Assembly (NCBI GenBank): GCA_015179045.1
Contig: WHUZ01000148.1
Location: 1 to 64,000 of the forward strand
Direction: 5' to 3'
Length of the DNA stretch: 64,000 nucleotides
Origin: Kalaharituber pfeilii
Taxonomy: Eukaryota > Ascomycota > Pezizomycetes > Pezizales > Pezizaceae
This document shows positions 19,696 to 31,724 of the stretch, piece by piece. The position numbers were made by a program, and so were the translations under genes. Position 1 is the stretch's first letter. Each line of letters opens with the position of its first letter. Under the pieces are notes generated by a model that ran no database searches, had not been told where the DNA came from, and was given only the letters and a program-made list of their open reading frames with translations.

Positions 19696-22101
19696 CAAGA
19701 GTTTGGGCTATAGCAGGGGTTTAGAACCTTAGGTCTTACATGTTATATGCAAAAGAAGTATTTCAACTATAGTAGAGGTTGGTTCATTATAATGATAACT
19801 CTATTGAGGAAGACTAAGAGGTTATGACCTACTGGGAGGTATATCATACTCAAGAAATGATATTAAAGAACCACTACCATAATAAATAGAGAAAAGCTAT
19901 GCAAACATATATCTACAAAAGGCTAAAGTTAATCAATATCCTTGCTGAACCTATTACTAATACCAAACTAGAGTAAGATCTGTTACTCAGTTCGATACCT
20001 TATTGTAATAATTTACTAGCCAAAAAATAGCTTATAGGCCTAGCTAGCCTATATAAGTGAAAGGCATATAGTACTAACTACATACAGATATATGGTTGAG
20101 ACTATATATAGTACTAACTATATACAGTTATATAGTACTGACTATATATAGATATAAGATACCAACTATATATATATAAGCAGCATTGACTATATATATA
20201 CATATACAGTACTGACTATATACATGCATATAGTACCTTGAAAATATCAACTCATAGCTGTATACCCTTCGAAAGCCTATATGGATTCAATCCCAAAAAT
20301 AATATATATCTTAAATAACTATCCTTTGCCTTACCAGTAGTAGAAGACTGGCTAAGTTATATAACAACCAAACTTGAACTGCCTCAAAGTATATAACTAT
20401 ATAGAATTATATACATCATGCTCCTAAAGCTCTTATAAACCTGAGATGATATTACAGACCTTAATAGTAATAAACAAGAACTCTGTTATAATATTAACCA
20501 TACTATCGATAGCTGCAAGATCTGATTCTAAGTCAAATATTAAATCAGTTGGTAGAGATATAATGAAGATAGTATATAGAAGCCAATTGGTAACCTATAT
20601 CATCCACTAAAAATCTATTATAGAATTCTATGCAAGTTACTCATAAAAGCCTAAAGACTCTACTTTACAGGCATCATAATATATTATTTAGTACTACTAA
20701 GGTCTAGCTAATAAAGCTATAACCTTATATAGATGTTATACCTTCTACAATTTCAAGTGTTTCCTATAGAGTTTTATTTAAGAAGTAGTTTAATGACTAA
20801 TACTAAATTCAAATACAGAACATACTAGTCTTACTATCAGCCATTGTACTTACAATGAATTACTAGTACTCTATGCATAGGATATACTGATACTCTTAGC
20901 TATATAAAAGTATATACTGATCTCACTAAATAGATTTTTAGATTTTTAGAACCTTTTCTAAGCAAAAAAGCTCTAAAATAGGAATGATATTATAGCTAAG
21001 GTAAAACTTACATAGTCACTTCTGAAAGTACTACTAGAGACATATAGTAAAGATATAACTGATTACCACTAGGCAACATCTACTAGTAAATAGTAGTTGC
21101 CTACTGAAGTGTATATTAAAGTTATACATAGCTTACCAATATGTATACATGTATCATAGGCCTTTCTAATATATGTTTCTATTATATTAACACCTTTACA
21201 GCTACTACAAACCTTTCAAATGCATGCTTCTATTATATTCACATTATTTTAGCTACTATAGATCTTCCTAATACATAGTTATATTATATTTATATCTTTT
21301 CTGCTACTATAGACCTCCCTAATATATGTTTTCTATTATGTCTCTCTGTCTATATACCTTAGCATATTTGTTGTTATATTATTAGCAATTAACTAGTTAT
21401 ATATAATAGCCAGAAGTTTATATAAATGGGCCAGATAGTTAGCTAGAAGAAATTAGGACATAAGTAGTATTTTAAGTTAAACTCTCACTTAATACTCTCA
21501 TGTAACCTTTTGATATTTATTTTACTACCTTTGTAAACTCTGAGTCACCTCAAGAGTTACTCTTATAAGTCTAGTAATACCTATGCTAACAACTGAATTA
21601 AGTACTATAGAGGTTACTTAGGCCTCTATAAAGATTGCTAAATTGAGTACTAATAAGATCACTTAGACTATTTTACCTTAGACTTCTAGGCAGGTCCCTT
21701 AAGTCTTCCATAAATTACTAAATTGCATGCTAGTAAGGTTATTTGAGTCTCTATTGGGTCTTAGATAGGTTACTAAATTCAGTACTGATAAAGTCACTTA
21801 GGCTATTTTAACTACCTACTATAATTCTATAGGCTGGCTAGGATAGCTTACAATAGCAACTAAACTATCACAATAGTATAATATAACTATATTAGGTATA
21901 GTATGAGTTGCGGATCAATCTATTTCTAGCTAATATATTGATACTATAAGAATTATTCCTACTTGCATATTGAATTTAGAAGTTAATTTAGAGCTTAATT
22001 TTAGAGTCAATTGAAAACTCAATTCAGAAATCAATTCAGGAGTCAATTCCGAGTCAAAAGTCAATGGAGAATTTTATTCAAGAGTCAATTTTCATGAAAA
22101 G
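19696..22101. other. AT-rich relic zone, no gene
   Basis: Very AT-rich, saturated with stops in all frames. About 20040-20240 is a low-complexity block of tatatagtactaacta-like units. About 21540-22100 aligns with the less damaged 35165-35430 (gtcggctaggatagcccacaatggcaac and similar), with C-to-T and G-to-A changes, so this is RIP-eroded repeat DNA. Confidence 0.6.
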
Positions 22102-22534
22102 TATAATGAACCGACCTCACAGGACTATTAACCGGTACTGAGTCACAGATCAAGTCAGGTGGGTCACACAGTGCTCACAAGTTTGAGCAGGATGCTGCTT
22201 GTAGAGGAAAGAGTATAGTTAGAAGAGTATATATTTTATTGCTTGAGGGACCTAGGCTATGGGGTTGAAAAGAGTTTTTATATATAGAAAAATGTAATAT
22301 AGAAACAGAGAGAGATAGAAGAGCTTTCTTAAGTGCCGTGCCTTTAGCAGAATTGATATTATCCAAAAAGTGTAATTCCTTAAGTGCCAACAATTCTATT
22401 ATCCAAAAAATATAATTCTTTGAGTGCCAATAATTCTATTATCTAAAACTATGCTAGTAGGAGATTCCTTAAACCTGGTCGATCTTAGTACAGTTTTTAG
22501 TACACTTCAAGGTAACTGATTATGATTTATAACG
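22102..22534 (-). repeat. 3' LTR of the damaged Gypsy element (RIP-mutated)
   Basis: Collinear with 29991-30423 over the full 433 bases. Differences are nearly all C-to-T and G-to-A in this copy; even the terminal TGTAACGG has become TATAATGA. Confidence 0.85.
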
Positions 22535-23832
22535 TTGGGTCCTCCTTTTTGAGGCCGAGTTTTTAGTAAATGTCAAGGGTCCTAGTTTCTAAGAGTATTT
22601 AGAATGGAAGTCCTAGAGTATATTATTATAATAGGTAAGTTCTTAAGGTATATGCCAGTCGTCAGGCCAGTGGGGTATCTAGCTCATCTTACTAGATATT
22701 AGAGGTACTTCCTATATAGGTGTGAGTCTAAGATTTGTTCCACCTCCTATTCAGGTTCCCTATTTATCTTGATCAGTTCTAGAGGGTCTTGTCGCTGTGC
22801 GGGAAGAGAATTAGAATAGCAGGGTTTTAGGCAAGTGATATTGAAGACTGGGTGGAAGTGGGTCATAAGATTTGAGGGTAGTTCCAGCTTGTAAGTATGG
22901 GGAGAGAGGACCTTGATAATCTTAAAAGGTCTATAACATTTTGCTGTGAGCTTTTGGCTAGGTAGTATAGTTTTGATTTAGGTAGAGACGTTGAGATAGA
23001 CTTGGTCTCCTTTTTGGTATCTTGGAGGTTCTTGATAGTGACAGTCATAATATTTCTTATATTATTCTTGGGCATCTCTGATAGTTTCTTAGAGGTATCG
23101 ATGGTTGTTCTAAAGCTCTTGGAACAGATCTTGGGCTAGGGAGTTGATTACAGCTTGTCCCAATATAGTACTAAAATGTGGATAGAACCCTTGAAGTGTA
23201 TAGAAGGAGGACATTTTAGTAGTATCCGATTAATAATTATTGTATACAAATTCGGCTATAGAAAGCTTGGAGGTCCAATTGTTTTATTGATAGTTGATGT
23301 AGTATCTAAGGTACTCCTCCACAAAACTATTGACTCGTTCTGTTTGTCTGTCGGTCTGAGGGTGGAAGACTGTAGAGTATTTTAGCTTGATTTCCAAACA
23401 GTTGCAAAGGGTATTTCAGAAATGGTTCTTAAATATTAGGGTATGGTCTGTAATAATTTCTTGAGATAGGCTATGGAGTGTTACTATATTTTGGAAAAAT
23501 AGTTAAGCTAGCTTCTCTGAATTGTCACTTTTCTTTGCCAGGATGAAGTATGCCATCTTGGTGAGTCTATTAACTATAACAAGGATTGCATTATATCTCT
23601 AACTTGGTGGGAGGTCTATGATGTAATCCATGGTAACACAGGTATAGGCAGTTTTTGGGAGTTGAAAAGGATTCAGAAGTTCATATAGCTTGTGGTAGAG
23701 AGGCTTATTTTATTTGCCCTTATAATAGTTGTTAATGTAGTGAGCTATAATTGTCCATATCTAAGGCTAATAGTACATTCTTGAAATGAGTTCGAAGGTT
23801 TTGTCTCGTTCTAGGTGTCTTGCCAGTGGTGC

Positions 23833-24524
23833 TGTTACGGGCATGAGGGGCTAGGCTCCAGTGGGCGCTGGAAGGCACTGGATGTTACGGCTACGGAGGT
23901 ACGTATTCGGCAGGCCGGAGTCGCTACGGAGGTGTATATACGGCGGGCGGGCTACGGATGTGTATATGCTGCAGGCCGGAGTGGCCACGGAGGCGTATAT
24001 GCTGCAGGCCGAATGGCTACGGAGTTGTATATACGGTGGGCCGGAAGGGCAGCTGTTTTGCGTGGAGTGCATAGCGGAGCAGAGCGATTCACGAGCGTAA
24101 TGAGGAAACGATAGGTTTCAGAAGTATAGAGAACTTAGAACACCGCTTGTGTCTTGATTCTTCAACTGTGCTATCGCCTGTGCTTAAGTAGACTGAGCAC
24201 ATCATACATGACTAGGCAAGCAAATAAAGAAACGGCAATTTAACAATGCCAATAATCATAACAAAGAAACATGCAACGTAGTACAGATGCTAGATAATAG
24301 CATGTACTAGGGCATGTGCGCATATTAGCTTCATAAACTGAGTGCCAGGCCTAAAGACCTTACAATCAACAGTGACACACACTTCTTTAGCACTACCCTA
24401 TTCAAACACAAAGAATCCTCTGCCAAGCCTAACAGGTGATCAGTCCGGTCTAGCAGCACTGGCCTTACTAAGGATTCAGGGTAAGTGTTTCCCTGCTCGG
24501 GTAAGTCTCACCTTAGCCGTAACA
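23833..24524. mobile_element. Solo LTR with perfect 5-bp target duplication, inserted in integrase relic (692 bp)
   Basis: Starts TGTTACGG and ends CCGTAACA, flanked by ggtgc on both sides (23828-23832 and 24525-24529). It is an inverted relative of the solo LTR at 18813-19552 (shared gagcagagcgattcac block and its complement). Confidence 0.85.
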
Positions 24525-24829
24525 GGTGCATCATGGTGTTCCTAAATAACCTGAATATACTGTGACTTGGGTAACATAACTCTTGAGTTATATATGAGGG
24601 TTCCTGACTCATCAATTGAGTATAGCTTTAGGTTAATAATGTGGGAGTTCTATCTTGATAGTTCGGAGCATGAGGTCTTGATCCTAGTCTTGAATCAATA
24701 TATCGATATCCTGAATGTTGACTTGAGTAAATATAGAAGGCTTGAGGATAGTTTGGTATTATTGTATGAGCCTGTGGTCCCCCTCCTTAGGAAGATCTCT
24801 TGATCATCTTGTGAGTGCGTCTGCCTTTT

Positions 24830-26150
24830 TATTTTTCCGTCCTTCCCCATATATAATCTTAAAATTGAAACCTATGAACTCTCCCATCCATCTCATCTAG
24901 CATTGATTGAGTTGCTTAGTTATTATGAAGTATACCAGATTCTTATAGTCTGTATATACTTGAATATCTTCATTATAGATATCACTTCGAAGGTGGTACC
25001 TCTATTCCTTGAAAGCGTCCACTATGGCAAGTAGCTCTTTATCATAGATTTTATAGTTGTACTATGCGGAGATCATACAGTAGCTGTAGAATGCAACTGG
25101 CTAAGTTTTCCCTTCATGTTCTTAACTTAGTACTTCGGCTACTACATAGTCTGAAGCGTCAGTTTCTAGAGTAGCTAGTCTGGAGAGGTTGAAGTACTTT
25201 AGGATTGGTGCAGATGTGATGGATTTTTTGAGCTTTTTGAATATCTGCTGCTGTCTTAGTTTCTATTTGAATGCTTGATTCTTTTTTAGTAGGTCATACA
25301 ATAGTCCTGCAACCTTACTATAGTTTAGGATAAAGTATCTGTAGATGTTAGCAAACCTTAAAAAGGTTTGGATATCCTTTATTGATCTAGGGGTTTCCTA
25401 TTCCTTAATTGCTTCGACTTGCTTAAAGTTTATCTTAATGCTATCTGTAGTTACTATAAATCCCAAATACTCAACCTGTTATTTATAAAAATCGCATTTT
25501 TCTGCTTTAATATATAGCTCATATTCTCTCAGCCTGTGAAGAACCCTTTTGATATATTGTATATGGTTTTAGAGTGAGGTGCTGAAGATGATAATATTGT
25601 CTAGATAAGGAGTATAGAATTTATCTAAAAATTCTCTGAGGATATTCTCAATATGAGCTTGGAATATAGTGGATGTATTAGTAAGCCCAAAGGGCATGAC
25701 CTTGTATTCGAAGTATCTATAATGTGTTCGGAAGGCTGTTTTTCATTCATCTTCTTTCTTAATCCTGATTTGATAATAGGCTTCCCTAATGTCTAGCTTA
25801 GTGTAGTATTCGGCTTTTTTGAGTCCGTCAAGAGTTTCATTGATAAGGGGAAGTGGAGTATGATTCTTAATTGTGATATTATTAAGTCCCCTATAGTCTA
25901 CACATAACTATAATGATCTGTCAGGTTTAGGTATAAAGAGGATTGGCACACCTGCAGGAGAGGTGGATACCTAAATAAATTCTTTCCTTAGATTATCTTC
26001 TAGGTATTTTTGTAGAGTAAGGAGTTCCTTTGTATTGAGGTTGTAGAGAGAGTCAAATGGGAGTAACTTTCCTTCTTCCAAGAAAATGGCATGATCAATC
26101 CCTAGTCTATGGGGAGGGAGTTGCTTTGCTTTGTCTTAGTCAAAGATATC
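24830..26150 (-). pseudogene. Reverse transcriptase and RNase H relic
   Basis: Minus-strand translation with stops still shows Gypsy reverse-transcriptase blocks: the region around 25690-25760 corresponds to the PFGLTNAP block, and at 25594-25605 the catalytic YLDD reads YLDN because the second aspartate codon GAC has become AAC/AAT, a G-to-A change. The enzyme is dead. Confidence 0.7.
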
Positions 26151-26276
26151 AATAAAGTCATAATATTCCTTGAGTACATATTCCTTAGAGTCTTTAAGTT
26201 CCTTCTAATAATTCCTATTATATAAGTACTATATTATTTCCTAGATTCTTTGGCTAGATACTTGGTTTACTTGATG

Positions 26277-27156
26277 TGTTACGGAGGTAGTAAATGCAGA
26301 AAGTTACCGTCCGCCAGGTCAAAAAGACACTTGACTAGCAATACTGGCTAGTCCTCTGCGTAGCTCATATAGTACTTATTATGCAACTACGGCACCTTTC
26401 CGGCTGTCGCATGTCACTTACATCGTATATGCGCATTTCGTATGCGTTTGCATTTTTCGCTTTTTACGTGCTCCACCGGCTGCCCATACTATGGTTGTGA
26501 TGAACCCGTAACAGTACCCCCTCTCTTAGTACAACTTCTCTGAGTTACTACTATATAAGTCTGCCCCCACCCTGGCTGTCATGGATTATCCCATGCACTG
26601 TGCTACATGACCCTTCCAACCAGGATGTCAGCCAGGGATTCGATACGTCACTTTGTCCTTGCTGCTGCCTCAGACGTATTGTACAAGCACCACCCATCAC
26701 TTGGCATGCTGGAATTACACAGCGTCACCTAATATCAATATTTTGCCGTCTTACATGGCCTTCCATATTGCTCTTAGCTCTGACTCTGGCTCGTAGCTCT
26801 CGCTCTTTGGCTCTTGGCTCAGGTAAGGTCTTACTTTCTGCGGCTTTAATACTTAATACTTAGGGAATTGGTGAGATAAGTTAAGCATCGAACCGGTGAC
26901 TGGTTTATCGCTAGTCAACTATTATAGAGGTGGTAAACGCCGAAAGTTACCGTCCGCCAGGTCAAAAAGACACTTGACTAGCGATACTCACTAGTCCTCT
27001 GCATAGCTCATATAGTACTCATTATGCAACTGCGGCGCCTTTCCGGCTGTCGCATGTTGCTTACGTTGCATATGTACATTTCATATGCACTTGCATTTTT
27101 CGCTTTTCACATGCTCTACCGGCTGCCCATACTATGGTCATAGTGAATCTGTAACA
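26277..27156. mobile_element. TRIM inside the damaged Gypsy element (880 bp)
   Basis: Direct repeats at 26277-26513 (237 bp, TGTTACGG...CCGTAACA) and 26930-27156 (mutated to TATTATAG...CTGTAACA) surround 416 bp without pol-like coding sequence. The flanks are tgatg (26272-26276) and tgata (27157-27161), a 5-bp target duplication with one G-to-A change. The segment next to the right repeat has a TTCGA-containing block (about 26886-26925) that may be tRNA-related. Relatives: a short solo LTR at 31418-31572 and a fragment at about 33595-33755. Confidence 0.8.
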
Positions 27157-28029
27157 TGATAGAATAAGGCTTAGTCTATATCATGAATATTAATACTATA
27201 GGTAAGGTGCTTCTTAGAAAGAGTCTTAAAGGCAATAGCATTAATGAAGGCTATCTTATTTTGTAAGATTAAGGTAGCTGGTCACTCATAGAGCAGTTGA
27301 ATGGGTTAGTTTTCTAAGTTGTGAGGATTGTAAGAGAGGGGAAAATAGAGTTGATTTTTGTTATAATCTATTTGGATATTATACATTCTTTACCAGCCTA
27401 TTCCAAGTACTAAAGGATTATCCTTACAGGTTTCAGTAATCCTGAATTTAATTAGCTCTTCATAGCTATCAATATTTATCTTGACAATATATTCTTCTTA
27501 GATAAGGGGGTCCTTGGCTTAGGTTTTGTCCATAAAGATCAGGTTGACCACTTGAGATATAGGTTGGGTTGTAAGTCTACACTCTTGAATCACCCTTGAA
27601 TATATGAGATTACCTTATGCACCCTGATCTAGAAATGACTAGGTCTTAACTTAGCTTGATTCTGAGTTTGATTTTTGAGATAATGATATAGGCAGTAAGA
27701 GAGAGAAACTTATTTAGTTCAAAAAACGTAGTATAAAATTCGATATTATTTCTTAAGTCTTTTAGAGACTCGACCCTAATATTGCATAATAAGAAAGTAA
27801 TAGACACTTTGGAAAGGACTTAAGAGGCTTCAGAAAAACTAGGAAAACATGAGTAAGAGGCTTAGAAATAGTTAGAATATAATAACAATGAAGTTTGAGG
27901 TAGGACAGAAAAAAGGTTCTTAGAAACTTGAGGCATCTAAGGACTTGACCTTGATTCTGAGCTTGGTGCGGTAGCAATAAAGCTATTGGATTGAGTAGAA
28001 GAAGGGCTACCTGTCTTCTCTACTTTTTG

Positions 28030-29090
28030 TTATTTAACTCCTTAATTTTAACACCTTCAGCCTCACTAGTGGTATTTGTATTAATTTAATTTATCCTGCA
28101 TAGAGGAGGAGAGGTAGTGTTCTTGGTAGAAGTTGGTTGATAGGAGCAGGGCAGGCGTTTAGGACATTGGTAGGTGAAGTGTTTTTCCTCCCTACAATAG
28201 TAGTATAGGCCTTATTGTTAACACCTCTGTCTTTCTTTCTTAGAGACCCACCTTACTGTATCTAATTCTATTTCTATTGGACTGTGGTATCCTTGACTAA
28301 TAGCTTCAGTATACATGCAGAGGGCCTTTGGGGTACAGGAGGTCCTTGAGAGGGCCGTGGTTTTAATAAGAGAAGCTAGAGGTTAGCTTTTCTCTAGTTG
28401 AAGTAGTTGTTGTCTATTTCCATTAAGTTCTTAACTAACTTTGATAGTTCCCAACTATTGACTCCTATCTGTGTTAGAAGCCAATCTTAAAGTCATGGAG
28501 CTAGTCCTCTTCTGATTGCTATAATTTTTCCTACATTATTGATCCCAGCATCAATTGTAAGGCGCTGTACCTGAGGCCGATATGCTATAAATCTGGCGTC
28601 TCTCTGAGTGAGCTTGTCAAGCTGTTGCTGTGTATGGCCTTTCTTATTACTAATTCCAAAGGTATCAGTAAGAGCTTTTCGAAAGGTATCATAGTCAGAG
28701 AAGGCCTTCTTAAGGGTGTCATTATACTATAATAAGGCTCGAACTACTTAGATACTATGTCTCGTAGGAAGGAGGAGGCGTAATTAATTTTAGTATGGTA
28801 ATCCTTGAAATGGTCAGCGTTGTTAGTGAATTGGATGAATAGCTGGTTGAACCATCCCCTAAGCTTTCTTTATTTGCCAGAGTAGGTTTCTGGCTACTTA
28901 ATTTTGATGTTAGATTTCCCTTTGATGCTGTCCAGCAGCTGCTTGAACTGAGTTTCTGTAAGGTGATAGCGGACATGGTAGGCCGAGGAGTAGAGGTTCT
29001 TGATGGAGGAGGATTGGGGTAGCTGTTCATTATAGGGGGGAATTCAGTGTCAGATTTGGAAGTGGAGCTTCCAAAGTCAATTTCTGGCTT
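28030..29090 (-). pseudogene. RIP-damaged half of Gag with mutated zinc knuckle
   Basis: Minus-strand frames show an eroded gag domain. Near 28194-28205 a CCHC knuckle reads YYYCREEKHFTYQC: the first cysteine codon TGC has become TAC, a G-to-A change. It is continuous with the unmutated frames at 29115-29941. Confidence 0.6.
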
Positions 29091-29114
29091 GGATTCCCTT
29101 AGTTCTTCCAGTTT

Positions 29115-29941
29115 CTAATCGTGAGGGTTCCAGAAATATTCTTCCGGCCAGTCAGGTTCTTCGTTTTCTTGGAAGTCCTCGTCAGCTGTCTCTTCTGGGT
29201 TTTGTAACTCTTCTTTGATCTGCTGTAAGAGGTAGTCGTGGGCGTGAGAGTCTGTGGCTTGGTAGACGAGTGCGTTTCCTTGTTGAAGTTGTTGTTGGGC
29301 GAGATTGTAGAGGTCCACGAGATTATCCTGGTTTGACGGAGAGTCCGGTATCGTGAGTCCTTGATAGTTACTTGGGCCAGCTTGAGGAGAGGCAATGGGT
29401 GCGAGGTATTGGGTGTAGACCCGTCGTTTTTTGTACCCTGACTCCTGGTCAGTCTGCGTTCCTTGTTCTGTATACTTGACGCTTTGGATGAGGTCTAAGC
29501 TTGAGTTGATATATCGTTGGGGGAGGAGGGGGGCGTCCTTTTGTACTACAAGGAGAGTCTGAGTAAGGGAGAGCGTGTATGAAAGAGCCTTCAAGATTGC
29601 AGAGTATAGTGTAGTGGGTATTCTGAGCACAACGTGGGGCTCCTTGTTCATGACAGGTCTTCTTCGTTGATTGGGCAGTAGGGACAATTGCAGTTGTGGT
29701 CTGGTATGAAGAGGTGTCCAAATTCTGGGATGGGGTCTTGTTGGGCTGTGGTTGTTCCCCTGGTAACGACTTGGATGCCTTGGAGAATTTCGTCCACTGG
29801 GACGAATTGGGGGGAGGTGTTTGTGAGGGCTCGATAGGAGGCGGCAGCGAAAGAGAGGGTGGCTCGTAGAAGGGGCTTAAGTGTCTGGAGTAGTGGTCGC
29901 GGGATCCTAATCGTGGTGTAACGTGGAGCAGATTCGATCAT
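29115..29941 (-). CDS. N-terminal Gag of the damaged Gypsy element, two overlapping frames
   Basis: Starts at 29941 (MIESAPRYTT), 50 bases inside the 5' LTR, and runs 97 residues to DHNCNCPYCPINEEDLS. A second frame, -1 relative to it (29115-29687), continues with a glutamine-rich and acidic stretch ending EEYFWNPHD. An indel near 29650 probably separates the two. The CNCPYC cluster may bind metal. Base composition is normal, in contrast with the RIP-damaged sequence immediately left of 29090. Confidence 0.6.
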
Positions 29942-29990
29942 AACCTTGCTGGCGTCCTGGTTCTTGAGGGAATGAGGCGAAGCAATAAAG

Positions 29991-30423
29991 TGTAACGGAC
30001 CGACCTCACGGGGCTATTAACCGGCGCTGAGTCGCAGATCGAGTCAGGCGGGTCACGCAGTGCTCACAAGTTTGAGCAGGACGCTGCTTGTAGAGGAAAG
30101 AGTATGGTCAGGAGAGTATATGTTTTATTGCTTGAGGGACCTAGGCTACGGGGTGGAAAAGAGTCTTTATATACAGGAAAGTGCAACACAGAAACAGAGA
30201 GATATAGAAGGGCTTCCTTAAGCGCCGTGCCTTCAGCAGGATTGCAGTTATCCAAAAAGCGTAATTCCTTAAGCGCCGACAATTCTGTTATCCAAAAAAC
30301 GTAATTACTTAAGCGCCGACAATTCTGTTATCCAAAACTGTGCTAGTGGGAGATTCCTTGAACCCGGTCGACCTTAGTACAGTTTTTAGTACAGTTCAGG
30401 GTAACCGATTGTGATCCGTGACA
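29991..30423 (-). repeat. 5' LTR of the damaged Gypsy element (not RIP-mutated)
   Basis: Starts TGTAACGG and ends CGTGACA. It retains the CpG-containing bases that are lost in its partner at 22102-22534. The flanks aaaag and gcatg do not match, so no target duplication is visible. Confidence 0.85.
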
Positions 30424-30695
30424 GCATGATACTATCAGCACGCCAAGATACCACTATCAGCACGCCAAGATACCAAAATACATTTGAATTTGTAGCAACA
30501 TATACAGAAAAGATGCGCAGGAATGCGTATTAGATTGTTCACACTTATGTCTTCTATTCAACGTACAGTATGTGCTCCTAACATACACCTGTTTATAGAT
30601 ATGAGCTGCTAGCAAATTGTGCGAGTATTAAGGTTGCTTATTATCACAACACGTATCCACAACTTAGATTCCTCATTACATGGAATTACCTTATA

Positions 30696-31012
30696 CTAGA
30701 CAGAAAAATAAGTATTTGGACAGGAGATAATGTATATTATGCGCTATGCGGTATTTGGTAGAAACTAGCATATTTTCGTATGCTTGGCAAGAAAGAATAG
30801 GTGTGAAAGTCCAAATTCATTATGTCAGCTGTCCAAATTTCATCACGTCAGAACTTTCTTACATAATGAATTTGGACACCCTATCACGAAATATGGACTG
30901 TCTTATAGCTATCACCAGGCAAGCATACGAAAATATGCTAGTTTTTGCCGAATACTGCATGGCGCATGAATATGCATTTATCCCCTGTACAAATACTTAT
31001 TTTTCTGTCTAG
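30696..31012. mobile_element. MITE of Tc1/mariner type (317 bp)
   Basis: Inverted repeats of about 94 bases starting ctagacagaaaaataag, flanked on both sides by the dinucleotide TA, the target of Tc1/mariner elements. A second, inner inverted pair (gtccaaattcattatgt near 30810 and acataatgaatttggac near 30860) makes the middle a hairpin. No transposase. Confidence 0.75.
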
Positions 31013-31028
31013 TACTATAATCTCGGTT

Positions 31029-31131
31029 TTAGCCTGTCTCCGGGCTATGAGGGCTTGCCCAGGGACCCTGCCATGGCCAAGTGCTACAAGCGGGGTTATG
31101 TGATTTAAAAATAAAAAAAAAAAAAAAAAAA
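31029..31131 (+). mobile_element. Family-B LINE tail with 13-bp target duplication
   Basis: Body ends ccatggccaagtgctacaag, cggggttatgtga, then poly(A). Flanked by tataatctcggtt at 31016-31028 and 31132-31144. The body is 5' extended to cctgtctccgggctatgagg, which also occurs upstream of the tail in the longer copy at 59733-60246. Confidence 0.85.
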
Positions 31132-31352
31132 TATAATCTCGGTTCATATACACATGGCAGCCTCACGTGATATGTCCCGTGATGCTTTTTGCATAATCTT
31201 CAATAGAATTTAGTTTCCAACTTGCCAAGTTGATTATTTCATAATCATGAAATTGCTGAGTAAAAAATGCTATGAAACTATACTATGAAAGAAGTGCGTG
31301 GCCAATGCGCTGCTGCTGCTATTGCACTGCAAACGTCTGCACCCTATGTTAC

Positions 31353-31412
31353 TTGCTCTGCCATAGCGAAAAGCTGCATGCAGGGTCACGTGAAATTAAA
31401 AACAAAAAACCC
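31353..31412 (+). mobile_element. Family-B LINE tail inserted at the start of a TRIM-family LTR
   Basis: Contains gccatagcgaaaagctgcatgc and agggtcacgtgaaatt followed by an A-rich tail. Flanked by ccctatgttac at 31342-31352 and 31413-31423; the second copy contains the first six bases (tgttac) of the LTR at 31418. Confidence 0.75.
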
Positions 31413-31417
31413 CCCTA

Positions 31418-31572
31418 TGTTACAGAGGTGGTAAATGCAGAGAGTTACCATCCGGCAGGCCAAAAAGACACTTGACTAGCGATACTCGCTAGTCCTTTGC
31501 GTAGCTTATATTTTTCGCATTTTTCACGCACTCTACCGGCCGCCCACACTACGGTCGCAGTGAACCGTAACA
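31418..31572. mobile_element. Internally deleted solo LTR of the 26277 TRIM family
   Basis: Starts tgttacagaggtggtaaatgc and ends ccgtaaca. The flanks are cccta and ctcta (4 of 5). It lacks about 80 bases of the family LTR. Confidence 0.7.
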
Positions 31573-31724
31573 CTCTACACATTTCTAGCCTTATGACTTT
31601 GAAACTTGGCCTTATACCTTTGCCACATTCGAGCTCCATAAAATCAGTTTTCTGCTTTGGTGCACCCATGGCATTACAAAAGGTCCTCAGCACTCATGAT
31701 GCAAGTGATCCTGCTGCTGGTGTC

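Larger units (their letters stand above)
22102..30423 (-). mobile_element. RIP-damaged Gypsy retrotransposon with nested insertions (8.3 kb)
   Basis: LTRs of identical length (433 bp) at 22102-22534 and 29991-30423 enclose decayed pol and gag on the minus strand. From left to right on the plus strand: integrase relic (about 22750-23830 and 24525-24830), RNase H and reverse transcriptase relics (about 24830-26150), protease region (about 27160-27980), gag (about 28030-29941). A solo LTR (23833-24524) and a TRIM (26277-27156) are inserted in it. The left 7 kb is heavily AT-enriched while the right end, from about 29090, is not. Confidence 0.85.

Noticed and set aside
24342..24803. Plus-strand open frames of 67 and 78 residues near the solo LTR
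   Set aside because: They fall in the LTR and in antisense integrase relic and show no conserved pattern.
26880..26929. TTCGA block near the TRIM right LTR, as a tRNA gene or primer site
   Set aside because: No cloverleaf could be drawn; it may be tRNA-derived but a gene is not supported.
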